Positions 53,449-63,600 are shown, numbered from the stretch's first letter. The stretch: 64,000 bases of DNA from Oerskovia jenensis (GCF_016907235.1 NZ_JAFBBO010000001.1:1054001-1118000), one strand, 5' to 3'. The notes: generated by a model from the letters alone, not told the origin. Program-made: numbers and translations.

Positions 53449-54219
53449 TCAGAACAGCGTGTACCCGCCGTCGACCGTCACGACCGCCCCCGTCATGAAG
53501 CTCGACGCCTCGCTCGCGAGCAGGACCACGACCGGCCCCAGCTCGGCCGGCGTCCCCCACCGCTTCATCGCGGCGGGCGCGACGCAGTCGTCGTAGTACT
53601 CGGGCTGGTCCACCGGCGACGCCTCGGTGAGGATGTAGCCCGGTGCGATCGCGTTGACCCGGATCCCGTGCGGCGCCCACTCCGCGGCGAGCCCCTTGGT
53701 GAGCTGGTGCACCGCGGCCTTCGACGCGAGGTACGCGGGCTGCCAGCGTGGACGGTTCACGATCTGCGCGGACATCGAGCCCACGTTGACGATCGTCCCG
53801 CCCCGCCCGTCCGCGACCATCGCCCGGGCCACGGCCCGCGAGCAGTACCAGACGCCGTCGAGGTTGGTCGCGAGCGTGCGGTGCCACACGTCGTCCTCGA
53901 TCTCCAGGGCCGCGCCCCCGATCGAGATGCCCGCGTTGTTGACGAGCACGTCGACCCCACCGCCCTCGCGCCCGACCTGCTCGACGACGTCGTCCACCTG
54001 CTCGCGGTCCGTCACGTCGAGCTCGTAGCCGTGCGCGTCGAGGCCCAGCGCGCGCAGGTCGTCGGCCGCGGCCCGCGCGGCCTCGATCGTGGTCGCGGTC
54101 AGCGCGACGCGCGCGCCCGCCTCCCCCAGCGCCTGGGCGAGGCCGCGGCCGATGCCCCGGCTCCCGCCCGTGATCAGCGCCGTGCGGCCGGCGAGCGAGA
54201 ACGAGTCGAGGACGGGCAT
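53449..54219 (-). CDS. Short-chain dehydrogenase/reductase
   Basis: A 256-residue NAD(P)-dependent classical SDR. The cofactor site is ALITGGSRGIGRGLAQALGE (13-32), with VLVNNAGISIGG in the middle. The catalytic Ser-Tyr-Lys is seen in NVGSMSAQIVNRPRWQPAYL plus ASKAAV, and the C-terminal FMTGAVVTVDGGYTLF is standard. It resembles polyol (mannitol/arabinitol) dehydrogenases and gluconate 5-dehydrogenases, but the substrate is not certain. GGAAAG precedes the ATG. Confidence 0.9.
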   Translation of the reverse strand: MPVLDSFSLAGRTALITGGSRGIGRGLAQALGEAGARVALTATTIEAARAAADDLRALGLDAHGYELDVTDREQVDDVVEQVGREGGGVDVLVNNAGISIGGAALEIEDDVWHRTLATNLDGVWYCSRAVARAMVADGRGGTIVNVGSMSAQIVNRPRWQPAYLASKAAVHQLTKGLAAEWAPHGIRVNAIAPGYILTEASPVDQPEYYDDCVAPAAMKRWGTPAELGPVVVLLASEASSFMTGAVVTVDGGYTLF

Positions 54220-54285
54220 GAGGCTTTCCGTTCAGCAGCGGGGAGAGTGCGGGCAGGGCGCGCGGGCGCGGTCCAGGGGTACGAC

Positions 54286-54319
54286 GACGGCGCCGACCCC
54301 GCCTGGGGCCGGCGCCGTC
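54286..54319 (-). terminator. Hairpin terminator after the zf-TFIIB gene
   Basis: A 15-bp stem GACGGCGCCGaCCCC with one mismatch and the loop GCCT (plus strand) starts 6 nt past the stop codon. Confidence 0.75.
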
Positions 54320-54324
54320 GCGGC

Positions 54325-54774
54325 TCAGAAGTCGAACAGGTCCTCGAGCCAGGACTCCTTCTTCTTGCGCTTGCGGTAGCGCGGGTCGTCGCTGCGGTAC
54401 TGCTCGGAGCCGCGGTACGGGTCGCTGCCACGGTCCGGGCCGCGATACCGGTCGTCCCCGCGGTACTCGTCACGGCGACGGTCGTCGCCCCGGTGGTCGT
54501 CGCGGCGGCGGTCGTCCGCGTACCCGTAGGGCGCGGGCTGCGGCGGGACGGGGAGCTGCTGCGTCGGCGGGTACTGCACGGGCGTCGGGGCGTGCGGCGC
54601 GGCAGCGGCCGGGCCACCGACCTCGGCGGCGATCTCGGCCTCGAGGCTGCGGTCGATGATCTTGTCGAGCTCACCCCGGTCGAGCCACACTCCGCGGCAC
54701 GTGGGGCAGTAGTCGATCTCCACGCCCTTGCGGTCGGTCATCACGAGCACGGTCTGGTCGAGAGGGCACAGCAT
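54325..54774 (-). CDS. zf-TFIIB zinc-ribbon protein with charged Arg/Asp-rich tail
   Basis: A 149-residue protein. Residues 1-45 are a zf-TFIIB ribbon (MLCPLDQTVLVMTDRKGVEI, DYCPTCRGVWLDRGELDKII). The first ligand pair is Cys 3 with Asp at the usual second-Cys position, a variation common in actinobacterial members, and Cys 23/26 form the second pair. A Pro/Ala linker (55-85) leads to about 50 residues of repeated DDRRRD-x-x-RGDD and YRG units, probably disordered and able to bind nucleic acid or protein. A basic RKRKKKE and acidic WLEDLFDF end follow. AAGGAGA precedes the ATG. The role is unknown. Confidence 0.8.
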   Translation of the reverse strand: MLCPLDQTVLVMTDRKGVEIDYCPTCRGVWLDRGELDKIIDRSLEAEIAAEVGGPAAAAPHAPTPVQYPPTQQLPVPPQPAPYGYADDRRRDDHRGDDRRRDEYRGDDRYRGPDRGSDPYRGSEQYRSDDPRYRKRKKKESWLEDLFDF

Positions 54775-54886
54775 GACGGGTCTCCTTCGTCGGGTCGAAC
54801 GCTCAACGGTCGGCGCGCGGCGGTGGTTCCCGCTCGCCCGGATCGTGGCGGGCCGCGGGGCCGTGCCACAGGGTACGACGGGCGGG

Positions 54887-55576
54887 TCAGACCTCGAAGA
54901 GGTAGCCCATGCCCGGCTGGGTGATGATGTGCCGCGGGTTCGCGGGGTCGTCCTCGAGCTTGCGCCGCAGCTGCGCCGTGTAGACGCGCAGGTAGTTGGT
55001 CTCGGCCGAGTACGCGGGTCCCCACACGTCGTGCAGGAGCTGGAGCCTCCCGACCATGCGGCCGCGATGACGCACGAGCACCTCGAGCAGCGACCACTCG
55101 GTCGGGCTCAGGCGCACCTCCTGCCCGGCTCGCAGCACCCGGCGACGCGCGAGGTCGATCCGCAGGTCGCCCGCCTCCACGACGGGCTCCGACGCCTCGG
55201 CGGGCTGGGCGCGGCGGACCGCGGCCCGCAGCCGCGCGAGCAGCTCGTTCATCGCGAACGGCTTGGTCACGTAGTCGTCCGCACCCGCGTCGAGCGCGTC
55301 GACCTTGTCGTCGCCGAGCTGGCGCGCCGAGAGCACCACGATGGGCACGGCACTCCAGCCGCGGACCCCCTCGATGACCTCGAAGCCCGAGAGGTCGGGC
55401 AGGCCCAGGTCGAGCAGGATCACGTCGGGGCGGGCGCTCGCGGCGGCGTCGAGCGCCTCCGCACCGGTCGTGGCGACGGTCACGTCCCAGCCGTGCGCGC
55501 GCAGGTTGATCGCGAGGGCGCGCACGAGCCCCGCGTCGTCGTCGACGACGAGCACCCGGTTGCCGTCCGCGCTCAT
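54887..55576 (-). CDS. kdpE: Response regulator KdpE
   Basis: A 229-residue OmpR/PhoB-type regulator that activates the kdp operon. The receiver domain has the acidic pair in VLVVDDDAG, phospho-acceptor Asp 56 in ILLDLGLPDL, and the conserved Lys in YVTKPF. The C-terminal winged helix has LSPTEWSLLEVLVRHRGRMV, LLHDVWGPAYSAETNYLRVY and AQLRRKLEDDPANPRHIITQ. Its start overlaps the kdpD stop by four bases. Paired TTGACG-type repeats upstream of the operon are its probable sites. Confidence 0.93.
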   Translation of the reverse strand: MSADGNRVLVVDDDAGLVRALAINLRAHGWDVTVATTGAEALDAAASARPDVILLDLGLPDLSGFEVIEGVRGWSAVPIVVLSARQLGDDKVDALDAGADDYVTKPFAMNELLARLRAAVRRAQPAEASEPVVEAGDLRIDLARRRVLRAGQEVRLSPTEWSLLEVLVRHRGRMVGRLQLLHDVWGPAYSAETNYLRVYTAQLRRKLEDDPANPRHIITQPGMGYLFEV

Positions 55577-58410
55577 CCGCGCACCTCGTCCTTCTCGTCC
55601 GTGCCCTGACCTGCTGTGCCCGCGGTACGTGCTGTGCCCGCCGTACCTGCCGGGGCGCCGGCTGCCGCGCTGTCCGTGCTCACACCGTCATCCTCCCGTG
55701 CCTCGCGCGGGACGGTGACGACCATGGTCAGTCCGCCGCCCGGCGTGTCCTCGGGCGTGATGGTGGCACCCACGGCCCGCGCGAGCCCGTCCGCGACGGC
55801 CAGGCCCAGTCCCAGCCCCTCACCGGTCGTGTCGCCGAGGCGTTGGAAGGGCTCGAACATGCGGACCTTGGACTCGTCGGACAGGCCATGCCCCGTGTCG
55901 ACGATCCGCAGCTCGATCTCGCGCGGCCCGGCCGAGGCCGTGATCCGGACGGGTTCGCCGGGCGGGCTGTGCCGCACGGCGTTCGACGTGAGGTTGGCGA
56001 CCGCGCGTTCGAGCAGCCCGGGGTCGGTGCGCACGAGCGGGAGGTCGTCGGGCACGTCGAGACGCACGACGCCCGGCCCGTAGGGCTCGACCGCGAGCGG
56101 CACGATCTCGTCGACCGACGCCGCGCGCAGAACCGGACGCACGCTGCCCGTCTGGAGGCGTGAGAGGTCGAGCAGGTTGTCGATGAGCTTCTCGAGCCGC
56201 CCGGTCGAGTCCTGGATGGTCCGGGTCAGGGTCTCGGTGTCCTCGGCGTCGAGGTCGACGTCCGGGGAGGCCAGCCCGTCGACCGCCGTGCGGATCGAGG
56301 CGAGCGGGGTGCGCAGGTCGTGCGAGACGGCCGCGAGGAGCGCGGTGCGCGTCGCGTCGGCCTCCTCGAGGACGGCGGCCTGGGCGGCCTGCTCGCGCAG
56401 TCGCCGGTACTCCAGGACGAGCCCGGCCTGCGCGGCGAACGCCTCGAGGACCTGCCGGTCGCTCGCGGGCAGCGCCCGGCCCCACAGCGAGAGGCGGTGG
56501 TGGTCGTCGACGCGCAGCTCGGTGCGCCCGGGCTCGTCCCCGTGCCCGACGGCGGGGCGCGGCCGGGCGGACCGGTCACCGTGGACGGGGAGTGCGTCCG
56601 CCGCGGCCGGAGGCCGGTCACCCTCGGCGGGGAGCACGTCACCCCCGGCACGGCCGGTCGTCGCGACGGTCCGCCACGGGGCGCGCTCCCCCGCCCGTGT
56701 CTCGAGCTCGACCCGCGACAGGCCGAACGTCTCGGCGAGGCGAGTGACGATGGCCTGCGCGGTGTCCTCGCCCGAGAGCACGGACCGCGAGAGCGCGGCG
56801 AGCGTCGAGGCCTCGGCCCGCGCCCGGTACGCCTGCACGGTCCGCCGCGCCGCGAGGTCCACGACCGACGCGACGGCGGCCGCGACGAGCACGAACACCA
56901 GGAGCGCCAGGAGGTTCTCGGGATCCTGGACCGTGAGGAACCCGGTCGGGGGCGTGAAGAACCAGTTGAGGCACAGGAAGGAGAGCACTGCCGCGGCCAC
57001 CGCGGGCCAGAGCCCGCCCACGAGCGCGACGCCCACCGACCCGGCGAGGAACAGCATGAGCTCGGTCGAGAGGGACACGTCGTCGCGCAGCAGCCAGAAG
57101 ATCCCGGTCAGGACGGCCGGGACCACGAACGCCAGGAGCCACCCGGCGACCCGGCGCCGTCGGGACAGCGCCGACCACCGACCGCGCAGGAGCCGCCCTG
57201 CCCGCGCCTTCTCGTGCGTCACGAGGTGCACGTCGATCGTCCCGGCGAGCCGTGCGATCTCGGTGCTCGACGAGCCCAGCAGCGCCTCGCGCCACCGCGA
57301 GTGCCGCGAGACGCCCACGACGATCATGGTCGCGTTGACGCCCTGCGCGAAGTCGACGACGGCCGACGCGACGTCCTCCCCCACGACCGTGTGGAACGTC
57401 CCGCCGAGCGACTCGACGAGCTCGCGCGACGCCGCGATGGCCGCGGGCGGCGCACTGGGCAGCCCGTCGGTCGCGAGCACGTGCACCGCGACGAGCTCGG
57501 AGCCCGCGGCCCGCTGGGCGATCCGGGCCCCTCGGCGCAGCAGCGTCTCGCCCTCGGGGCCGCCCGTGACGGCCACGACGATGCGCTCGCGCGCGGGCCA
57601 CGTGCCGACGATCGCGTGGTCGGCCCGGTAACGGGTCAGGGCGTCGTCGACGCGGTCGGCGAGCCACAGGAGCGCGAGCTCGCGCAGCGCCGTGAGGTTG
57701 CCCGTGCGGAAGTACGACGAGAGGGAGGCGTCGATCTGCTCGGCGCGGTACACGTTGCCGTGCGCGAGGCGGCGGCGCAGCGCCTGGGGCGAGAGGTCGA
57801 CGAGCTGGATCTGGTCGGCGTCGCGCACGACCTGGTCGGGCACGGTCTCGCGCTGGCGCACGCCCGTGATGGCCTCGACGTCGGCCGTGAGCGACTCGAG
57901 GTGCTGCACGTTGACCGTGGTCACCACGTCGATGCCCGCGGCCAGGAGGTCGGCCACGTCCTGCCAGCGCTTGCGGTGGCGCGAGCCGGGCGCGTTGGTG
58001 TGCGCGAGCTCGTCGACCAGGGCCACCTGGGGCGCGCGGGCGATCACCGCGTCGACGTCGAGCTCGGTCAGCTCGACGTCACGATGGCTCACGACGCGGC
58101 GCGGGACGACCTCGAGGTCACCGATCTGCGTGATCGTGGCGGCGCGCCCGTGGGTCTCGACCAGCCCCACGACCACGTCCGTGCCGCGTGCTCGCCGCCG
58201 CTGCGCCTCGCCGAGCATCGCGTACGTCTTGCCCACGCCCGGGGCGGCGCCGAGATACACGGTGAGAGCTCCCGGGCGGCGGGCTGCGCCGTCGGGCCGG
58301 GATGTGCTCGCCGTGGCGCCCGTCGCCGCCGGGGACGTGCCCGGGTCCGGGCGCCCCTCGGAGGGACTCCCGGACCCTGCGACCTCGTGGCCGCCGCGTG
58401 GCTCAGGCAC
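55573..58410 (-). CDS. kdpD: Sensor histidine kinase KdpD
   Basis: A 945-residue membrane sensor of potassium limitation. The KdpD N-terminal domain (about 45-260) has Walker-A-like LGAAPGVGKTYAMLGEAQ and LVDELAHTNAPGSRHRKRWQ. A Usp-like domain (about 270-390) and four membrane helices (about 425-520, DUF4118) follow, then a GAF-like segment and HisKA with His 697 in AAVSHDLRTPLASIR. The HATPase has NLTSNAVRHSPPG, VDTGHGLSDE and GEGLGLGLAV. The C-terminal tail has slippage-type GTAGTARTAGTAG repeats. The start is GTG 58410, 48 nt after kdpC; Ala/Gly/Ser-rich residues precede the first domain. Confidence 0.93.
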   Translation of the reverse strand: MPEPRGGHEVAGSGSPSEGRPDPGTSPAATGATASTSRPDGAARRPGALTVYLGAAPGVGKTYAMLGEAQRRRARGTDVVVGLVETHGRAATITQIGDLEVVPRRVVSHRDVELTELDVDAVIARAPQVALVDELAHTNAPGSRHRKRWQDVADLLAAGIDVVTTVNVQHLESLTADVEAITGVRQRETVPDQVVRDADQIQLVDLSPQALRRRLAHGNVYRAEQIDASLSSYFRTGNLTALRELALLWLADRVDDALTRYRADHAIVGTWPARERIVVAVTGGPEGETLLRRGARIAQRAAGSELVAVHVLATDGLPSAPPAAIAASRELVESLGGTFHTVVGEDVASAVVDFAQGVNATMIVVGVSRHSRWREALLGSSSTEIARLAGTIDVHLVTHEKARAGRLLRGRWSALSRRRRVAGWLLAFVVPAVLTGIFWLLRDDVSLSTELMLFLAGSVGVALVGGLWPAVAAAVLSFLCLNWFFTPPTGFLTVQDPENLLALLVFVLVAAAVASVVDLAARRTVQAYRARAEASTLAALSRSVLSGEDTAQAIVTRLAETFGLSRVELETRAGERAPWRTVATTGRAGGDVLPAEGDRPPAAADALPVHGDRSARPRPAVGHGDEPGRTELRVDDHHRLSLWGRALPASDRQVLEAFAAQAGLVLEYRRLREQAAQAAVLEEADATRTALLAAVSHDLRTPLASIRTAVDGLASPDVDLDAEDTETLTRTIQDSTGRLEKLIDNLLDLSRLQTGSVRPVLRAASVDEIVPLAVEPYGPGVVRLDVPDDLPLVRTDPGLLERAVANLTSNAVRHSPPGEPVRITASAGPREIELRIVDTGHGLSDESKVRMFEPFQRLGDTTGEGLGLGLAVADGLARAVGATITPEDTPGGGLTMVVTVPREAREDDGVSTDSAAAGAPAGTAGTARTAGTAGQGTDEKDEVRG

Positions 58411-58458
58411 GGGGCACCCGCGCCCTCTCCTGGGCGGGCCGGTGCCTCGCGCTCGTCG

Positions 58459-59181
58459 TCATGGGTTCATCTTCTCCGAGTTCTCGAGCGCGAGGTTGAG
58501 CTCGAGCACGTTGACCCGCGGTTCGCCCAGGACCCCGAGGTCGCGGCCCGCGGTGTGCCTGGCCACGAGGTCCGCCACGACGGACTCGTCGAGGCCCCTC
58601 GCCTCGGCGACCCGCGCGACCTGCAGCGCCGCGTACGCGGGGCTGATCTGCGGGTCGAGGCCCGACGCCGACGCCGTGAGCGCATCGGCCGGCAGCGACG
58701 CGGGGTCCACGCCGTTGAGGTCCGCGAGCGCCGCCCGGCGCTCCTCGATCGAGGCGACCAGCTCGGGGTTGAGCGGCCCGAGGTTGGTGCCCGCGGAGGC
58801 GAGCGTGTCGTACCCGTCGCCCGCGGCCGAGGGACGGCCGTGGAACCAGCGCTCGGCGTCGTCGGCCGCGGCGAAGTCCTGCCCGATCAGGGCGGACCCG
58901 ACGACGGGGGCCCCGTCCGTCCCGGTGTCGGTGATCGACGTGGCGTGCGTGCCGTCGCTGCGCACGAGCGAGCCGTTCGCCTGCCACGGCAGGGCGAGCT
59001 GCCCGACGCCCCACACCGCGAGCGGGTACGCCACACCGAGGAGCAGCGTCAGGACGAGCAGGACGCGCAAGCCCGCGAGCGTCTGGCGGAACAGCGAGGC
59101 CGCACCGGCCGAGGCCGAGGGGCGCGCGAGGGGGGCGGGGCGTCCGGGGACGCCCGCGGGGGTCGAGAGAGTTCCAGGCAT
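58459..59181 (-). CDS. kdpC: Potassium-transporting ATPase subunit KdpC
   Basis: A 240-residue single-pass subunit that stabilises KdpB and assists potassium transfer in the KdpFABC complex. After about 30 Pro/Ala-rich residues comes the membrane helix (LAGLRVLLVLTLLLGVAYPL). QANGSLVRSDGTHATSITDT with VGSALIGQDF, WFHGRPSA, SGLDPQISPAYAALQVARVA and a C-terminal VNVLELNLALE follow, all typical KdpC blocks. The ATG at 59181 lies 1 nt after the kdpB stop; an overlapping TTG at 59190 is possible. Confidence 0.92.
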   Translation of the reverse strand: MPGTLSTPAGVPGRPAPLARPSASAGAASLFRQTLAGLRVLLVLTLLLGVAYPLAVWGVGQLALPWQANGSLVRSDGTHATSITDTGTDGAPVVGSALIGQDFAAADDAERWFHGRPSAAGDGYDTLASAGTNLGPLNPELVASIEERRAALADLNGVDPASLPADALTASASGLDPQISPAYAALQVARVAEARGLDESVVADLVARHTAGRDLGVLGEPRVNVLELNLALENSEKMNP

Positions 59182-59182
59182 G

Positions 59183-61567
59183 TCAGCCAATCCCGGGGAT
59201 GAGGGAGATCACGAGGTCGATGAGCTTGATCCCGACGAACGGGGCCACGAGCCCGCCCACGCCGTAGACCAGGAGGTTGCGGCGCAGCATGGCCGACGCC
59301 GACGACGGCCGGTACCGCACGCCCTTGAGCGAGAGCGGGATGAGCACCAGGATGATGAGCGCGTTGAACACGACGGCCGACAGGATGGCCGACTCGGGGC
59401 TCGACAGACGCATGACGTTGAGCACCGCGAGCTGCGGGAACACGACCATGAACATCGCGGGCAGGATCGCGAAGTACTTCGCGATGTCGTTCGCGATCGA
59501 GAAGGTCGTCAGGGCCCCGCGCGTGATGAGGAGCTGCTTGCCGATCTCGACGATCTCGATGAGCTTGGTCGGGTCGGAGTCGAGGTCCACCATGTTGCCC
59601 GCCTCCTTGGCGGCGGTGGTCCCGGTGTTCATCGCGACGCCCACGTCGGCCTGCGCCAGCGCGGGGGCGTCGTTGGTACCGTCGCCCGCCATGGCGACGA
59701 GCCGCCCGCCGGCCTGCTCGCGCCGGATGAGCGCGAGCTTGTCCTCGGGCGTCGCCTCGGCCAGGACGTCGTCGACGCCCGCCTCGGCGGCGATGGCCCG
59801 CGCGGTCACGGCGTTGTCGCCCGTGACCATGACGGTGCGGATGCCCATGGCGCGCAGCTCGTCGAACCGTTCGCGCATGCCCGCCTTGACGACGTCCTTG
59901 AGGTGGACGACGCCGAGCACGCGCGCCGGTCCCTCACCGACCTGCTCGGCCACGACGAGCGGCGTGCCGCCCGAGGAGCTCACGGCGTCGACGTGGGCCG
60001 CGAGCTGGTCTGCCACGATGCCGGCCGCGCCCCGGGCCGGGGCGCCGGTCGAGTGGACCCAGCGCTGGACCGCGCTGCCGGCGCCCTTGCGGATGCGTCG
60101 CACGCGCCCGTCCGGCAGGGGCAGGTCGATCCCGCTCATGCGGGTCTGCGCGGTGAAGGGCACCATCTCGGCACCTGGCAGGCCGTCGGACTGCGCGGCC
60201 GGTGCGTCCTCCACGCCGTACCGCTCGCGCACGAGCACGACGATGCTCTTGCCCTCGGGCGTCTCGTCCGCGAGCGAGGACAGACGCGCGGCCTCGGCGA
60301 GCTGCCGGGTCGTGACGTCCTGGACCGTGAGGAGGTCGGCCGCCTGCCGGTTGCCGTACGTGATGGTGCCGGTCTTGTCGAGCAGCAGGACGTCCACGTC
60401 GCCCGCCGCCTCGACCGCACGTCCCGACATCGCGAGCACGTTGCGCTGGACGAGCCGGTCCATGCCCGCGATGCCGATCGCGGACAGCAGCGCCCCGATG
60501 GTCGTGGGGATGAGGCACACGAGCAGGGAGATCAGGACGATCATCGACTGCTTGGAGCCCGAGTACACCGCGAACGGCTGGAGCGTCACGACCGCCAGCA
60601 GGAAGATGATCGTGAGCGAGGTCAGCAGGATGTTGAGCGCGATCTCGTTGGGCGTGCGCTGGCGCTCCGACCCCTCGACGAGCGCGATCATCCGGTCGAC
60701 GAACGTGTGGCCAGCGGGAGCCGTGATCCGCACGACGATCGTGTCGGACAGGACGACGGTCCCGCCCGTGACGGCCGACCGGTCGCCGCCCGACTCGCGG
60801 ATCACCGGAGCCGACTCGCCCGTGATCGCGGACTCGTCGACCGACGCGACGCCCTCGATCACGTCGCCGTCCCCGGGGATGATCTCGCCCGCCCGGACGA
60901 CCACCACGTCCCCGACGCCCAGCGTCGAGGAGGGGACCTCCGCCGTCGGGAGCGACGCGAGACCGGTCCCCGTCGCCAGGGTGTCGGACGGAGCCAGGAC
61001 GCGCCGCGCGGTCGTCTGCTGCTGGGTCGCGCGCAGGCTCGACGCCTGCGCCTTGCCGCGGCTCTCCGCGATCGACTCGGCGAGCGTCGCGAACAGCACG
61101 GTCGCCCACAACCACACCGCGATGGCCCACGCGAACACGCTGGGCTCGAACGCGGCGAGGAGCGTCGTGGCCACGGCCCCGAGCTCGACGACGAACAGCA
61201 CGGGCGACGTGTACAGCTCGCGCGGGTCGAGCTTGCGGAACGCCCCGGGCAGCGCGGCCCGGACCTGTGCCCCCGAGAGCGACGCCCCACGCCCGGCCCC
61301 GGGCTTGCGACCGCCGGAGCTGCCGGCCGAGCCAGCAGACGCCGACGAACCGGCCACGCCGACCGCACCTTCACTGACAGCACCTGCTGAGCCCCCAGCG
61401 ACAGGAAGCAGGACCGCGTCGGACGCACCAGCAGGAGCGTCCCCACGGGGGGCGGGGCGGGTCGTGGCGGGCCTGGCGGAGGACCGAGGAACGAGGTCCT
61501 CTGGAAGACCCGCCGCCCCGTCGGGGGCGGTGCGCCCCGCCGGAAGAGAACGAGAGGAAGAGTTCAT
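59183..61567 (-). CDS. kdpB: Potassium-transporting ATPase ATP-binding subunit KdpB
   Basis: The P-type ATPase subunit that powers potassium uptake. The 794 residues have TGES (249-252), the phosphorylation site DKTGT (Asp 397), KGAGS in the nucleotide-binding domain, [20 protein letters not shown] and [40 protein letters not shown] lies at the ion pathway. Family members have about 680-710 residues; here some 85 extra Ala/Gly/Ser/Pro-rich residues precede the conserved start ([20 protein letters not shown]). The ATG at 61567 overlaps the kdpA stop (ATGA), so the extension is probably translated. No better internal start with a ribosome site is evident. Confidence 0.93.
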   Translation of the reverse strand: MNSSSRSLPAGRTAPDGAAGLPEDLVPRSSARPATTRPAPRGDAPAGASDAVLLPVAGGSAGAVSEGAVGVAGSSASAGSAGSSGGRKPGAGRGASLSGAQVRAALPGAFRKLDPRELYTSPVLFVVELGAVATTLLAAFEPSVFAWAIAVWLWATVLFATLAESIAESRGKAQASSLRATQQQTTARRVLAPSDTLATGTGLASLPTAEVPSSTLGVGDVVVVRAGEIIPGDGDVIEGVASVDESAITGESAPVIRESGGDRSAVTGGTVVLSDTIVVRITAPAGHTFVDRMIALVEGSERQRTPNEIALNILLTSLTIIFLLAVVTLQPFAVYSGSKQSMIVLISLLVCLIPTTIGALLSAIGIAGMDRLVQRNVLAMSGRAVEAAGDVDVLLLDKTGTITYGNRQAADLLTVQDVTTRQLAEAARLSSLADETPEGKSIVVLVRERYGVEDAPAAQSDGLPGAEMVPFTAQTRMSGIDLPLPDGRVRRIRKGAGSAVQRWVHSTGAPARGAAGIVADQLAAHVDAVSSSGGTPLVVAEQVGEGPARVLGVVHLKDVVKAGMRERFDELRAMGIRTVMVTGDNAVTARAIAAEAGVDDVLAEATPEDKLALIRREQAGGRLVAMAGDGTNDAPALAQADVGVAMNTGTTAAKEAGNMVDLDSDPTKLIEIVEIGKQLLITRGALTTFSIANDIAKYFAILPAMFMVVFPQLAVLNVMRLSSPESAILSAVVFNALIILVLIPLSLKGVRYRPSSASAMLRRNLLVYGVGGLVAPFVGIKLIDLVISLIPGIG

Positions 61568-63270
61568 GAGAGCGACTCCACGATGGGACCGAGCGACAGC
61601 ACGGGGACGAAGGTGAGCCCGACGACGACCAGGGCGACGGTTCCCAGGACGCCCACGAAGAGCGGCTGGTGCGTCGGGAGGGTGCCCGCGGTGGCGGGGA
61701 CCGTCTTCTGGGAGGCGAAGCGTCCGGCGAGCGCCAGGACGAGGGCCATGGGGATGAACCGGCCGGCGAGCATCGCGATGCCCAGGGCCGTGTTGTAGAA
61801 GGGCGTGCCGGACGTGAGGCCGCCGAACGCCGAGCCGTTGTTGTTGGCCGCGGACGTGAAGGCGTACAGGACCTCGGAGAGCCCGTGCGGGCCCGCCTCC
61901 TGGATGCCTACCTGCCCGGCGGGCAGCGCGATCGCGAGCGCCGTGCCGACGAGCACGAGGAACGGGACCGTGAGGATGTAGAGCGCGACGAGCGTGATCT
62001 CCTGGCGGCCGATCTTCTTGCCCAGGTACTCGGGCGTGCGCCCGACCATGAGGCCCGAGACGAAGACCGCGACGATCGCGAGCATGAGCATCCCGTACAG
62101 GCCCGAGCCCACGCCGCCCGGCGCGATCTCGCCGAGCATCATGGTGAACATCGTGACGCCGCCGCCCGGCGCGGTCAGGGAGTCGTGCATCGCGTTGACG
62201 GCGCCGGTCGAGGTGCCCGTGGTGGACGCGGCGAACAGGGCGCTCGCGGCGAGGCCGAAGCGGGTCTCCTTGCCCTCCATGGCGCCGCCCGCGGCGAGGG
62301 GCGCGGCCCCGGGTCCTGCCATCTCGGCCCAGGTGATGAGCGCGACGGAGACGAACCAGAGCGCGCCCATGGCCCCGAGGATCGCCCAGCCCTGGCGCTT
62401 GTCGCCGACCATGAGGCCGAACGTGCGGGGCAGGGTGAAGGGGATGACGAGGATGAGGAAGATCTCGAACAGGTTGGAGAACGGGCTGGGGTTCTCGAGG
62501 GGGTGCGCCGAGTTGGCGTTGAAGAACCCGCCGCCGTTGGTGCCGAGCTCCTTGATGACCTCCTGCGACGCGACCGGGCCGCCGAGCACGTGCTGCGTGC
62601 CTCCCGCGACGGTGTCGATCGCGGTGTGTGCGTCGAAGTTCTGGATGACGCCCGTGGCGAGCAGCACGAGCGCCCCGACGAACGCCAGGGGCAGCAGGAT
62701 GCGCACGCACGTGCGGGTCAGGTCGGACCAGAAGTTGCCGACGCGTCCGTCGGTGCCCGAGCGCATGAAGCCGCGGATCAGTGCGACCGCGACGGAGATG
62801 CCGACGGCCGCGGACACGAAGTTCTGCACCGCGAGCCCGCTCATCTGCAGCAGGTGCCCCGCGGCGGCCTCGCCCGAGTACCACTGCCAGTTGGTGTTGG
62901 CCACGAACGAGACGGCGGTGTTCCAGGCTCCGGCCGGGTCGAACGCCGAGAACCCGAGGTTCATGGGCAGGTGCTGCTGGAGCCGGGCGAGCCCGTAGAG
63001 GAGCAGGAGCGAGGCCATCGAGAAGCCGAGGAGCGAGAGCAGGTAGGTGCTCCACTTCTGCTCGGCGTCGGGGTCGACGCGCATGATCCGATAGCCGGCC
63101 TTCTCGACGCGCAGGTGGCGCGGCGAGGTGAAGACGCGCGCCATGTAGGCGCCGAGCGGTGCGTGCACCGCGGCGAGCGCGAGGAGCAGCAGGACGAGCT
63201 GCCCGACGGCGAGCCACACGCTGGGAGCGGCGAGGCCCGCTCCGGTCTGGGTCAGCACGGTCGCGCTCAC
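61564..63270 (-). CDS. kdpA: Potassium-transporting ATPase potassium-binding subunit KdpA
   Basis: The channel-like subunit of 568 residues and ten membrane helices with four selectivity-filter-type loops. Seen are [60 protein letters not shown] and [20 protein letters not shown]. It binds and passes K+ in KdpFABC. The GTG start overlaps the kdpF stop by four bases (GTGA). All family blocks are intact. Confidence 0.95.
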   Translation of the reverse strand: MSATVLTQTGAGLAAPSVWLAVGQLVLLLLALAAVHAPLGAYMARVFTSPRHLRVEKAGYRIMRVDPDAEQKWSTYLLSLLGFSMASLLLLYGLARLQQHLPMNLGFSAFDPAGAWNTAVSFVANTNWQWYSGEAAAGHLLQMSGLAVQNFVSAAVGISVAVALIRGFMRSGTDGRVGNFWSDLTRTCVRILLPLAFVGALVLLATGVIQNFDAHTAIDTVAGGTQHVLGGPVASQEVIKELGTNGGGFFNANSAHPLENPSPFSNLFEIFLILVIPFTLPRTFGLMVGDKRQGWAILGAMGALWFVSVALITWAEMAGPGAAPLAAGGAMEGKETRFGLAASALFAASTTGTSTGAVNAMHDSLTAPGGGVTMFTMMLGEIAPGGVGSGLYGMLMLAIVAVFVSGLMVGRTPEYLGKKIGRQEITLVALYILTVPFLVLVGTALAIALPAGQVGIQEAGPHGLSEVLYAFTSAANNNGSAFGGLTSGTPFYNTALGIAMLAGRFIPMALVLALAGRFASQKTVPATAGTLPTHQPLFVGVLGTVALVVVGLTFVPVLSLGPIVESLS

Positions 63271-63359
63271 CGGACCTTGTCGCTGCGGAGCAGGGCGACG
63301 AACAGGTAGCCGAGGAGCACCACGACGGTGCCGAGCCCGACCCAGTCGAGGACCGTCAT
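63267..63359 (-). CDS. kdpF: KdpF, small subunit of the potassium-transporting ATPase
   Basis: A 30-residue single-helix protein ([20 protein letters not shown], then [10 protein letters not shown]) of the size and plan of KdpF, which stabilises the KdpABC complex in the membrane. Both ends overlap neighbours by four bases: the ATG overlaps the stop of a 32-residue gene upstream and the stop overlaps the kdpA GTG. Confidence 0.88.
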   Translation of the reverse strand: MTVLDWVGLGTVVVLLGYLFVALLRSDKVR

Positions 63360-63454
63360 GACGAGGACCCCCCGGAGGAGCCGTGGCGGCGTGCCACGAG
63401 GCCGACGGCGGTGAAGAACACCACGGTCAGCAGGATGTAGGCCAGGTCGGCCAT
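63356..63454 (-). CDS. Small membrane protein at the head of the kdp operon
   Basis: A 32-residue frame, [20 protein letters not shown] followed by [11 protein letters not shown]. It has one membrane helix and a short Gly/Ser tail, with a stop overlapping the kdpF ATG (ATGA). The coupling and the helix-plus-short-tail plan argue that it is translated and may associate with the Kdp complex. I recall similar short proteins beginning MAD-L at the head of other actinobacterial kdp operons but know no name or function. Confidence 0.6.
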   Translation of the reverse strand: MADLAYILLTVVFFTAVGLVARRHGSSGGSSS

Positions 63455-63600
63455 CTGAGCTCTGCCTTCGAACGTCGTGCGGCGGGCGTCTGCGGGGATC
63501 GCGAGCGGTGCTCGTGGTCGACGCGGTGACGCGGTGCCGGTGCGCAGCTCCTGCGCACACCCCCAGGTCTATTGCGTCGTGGGTGGTGCGGGCCGCGGCG

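Noticed and set aside
59183-63217. A 1344-codon frame that would extend KdpB through kdpA
   Set aside because: The upstream part is the out-of-frame shadow of kdpA, and the ATGA overlap at 61564-61567 gives a natural kdpB start.
63455-63600. c-di-AMP (ydaO) riboswitch before the kdp operon
   Set aside because: The conserved ydaO core sequences are not present; the region is plain GC-rich DNA with direct repeats further upstream.
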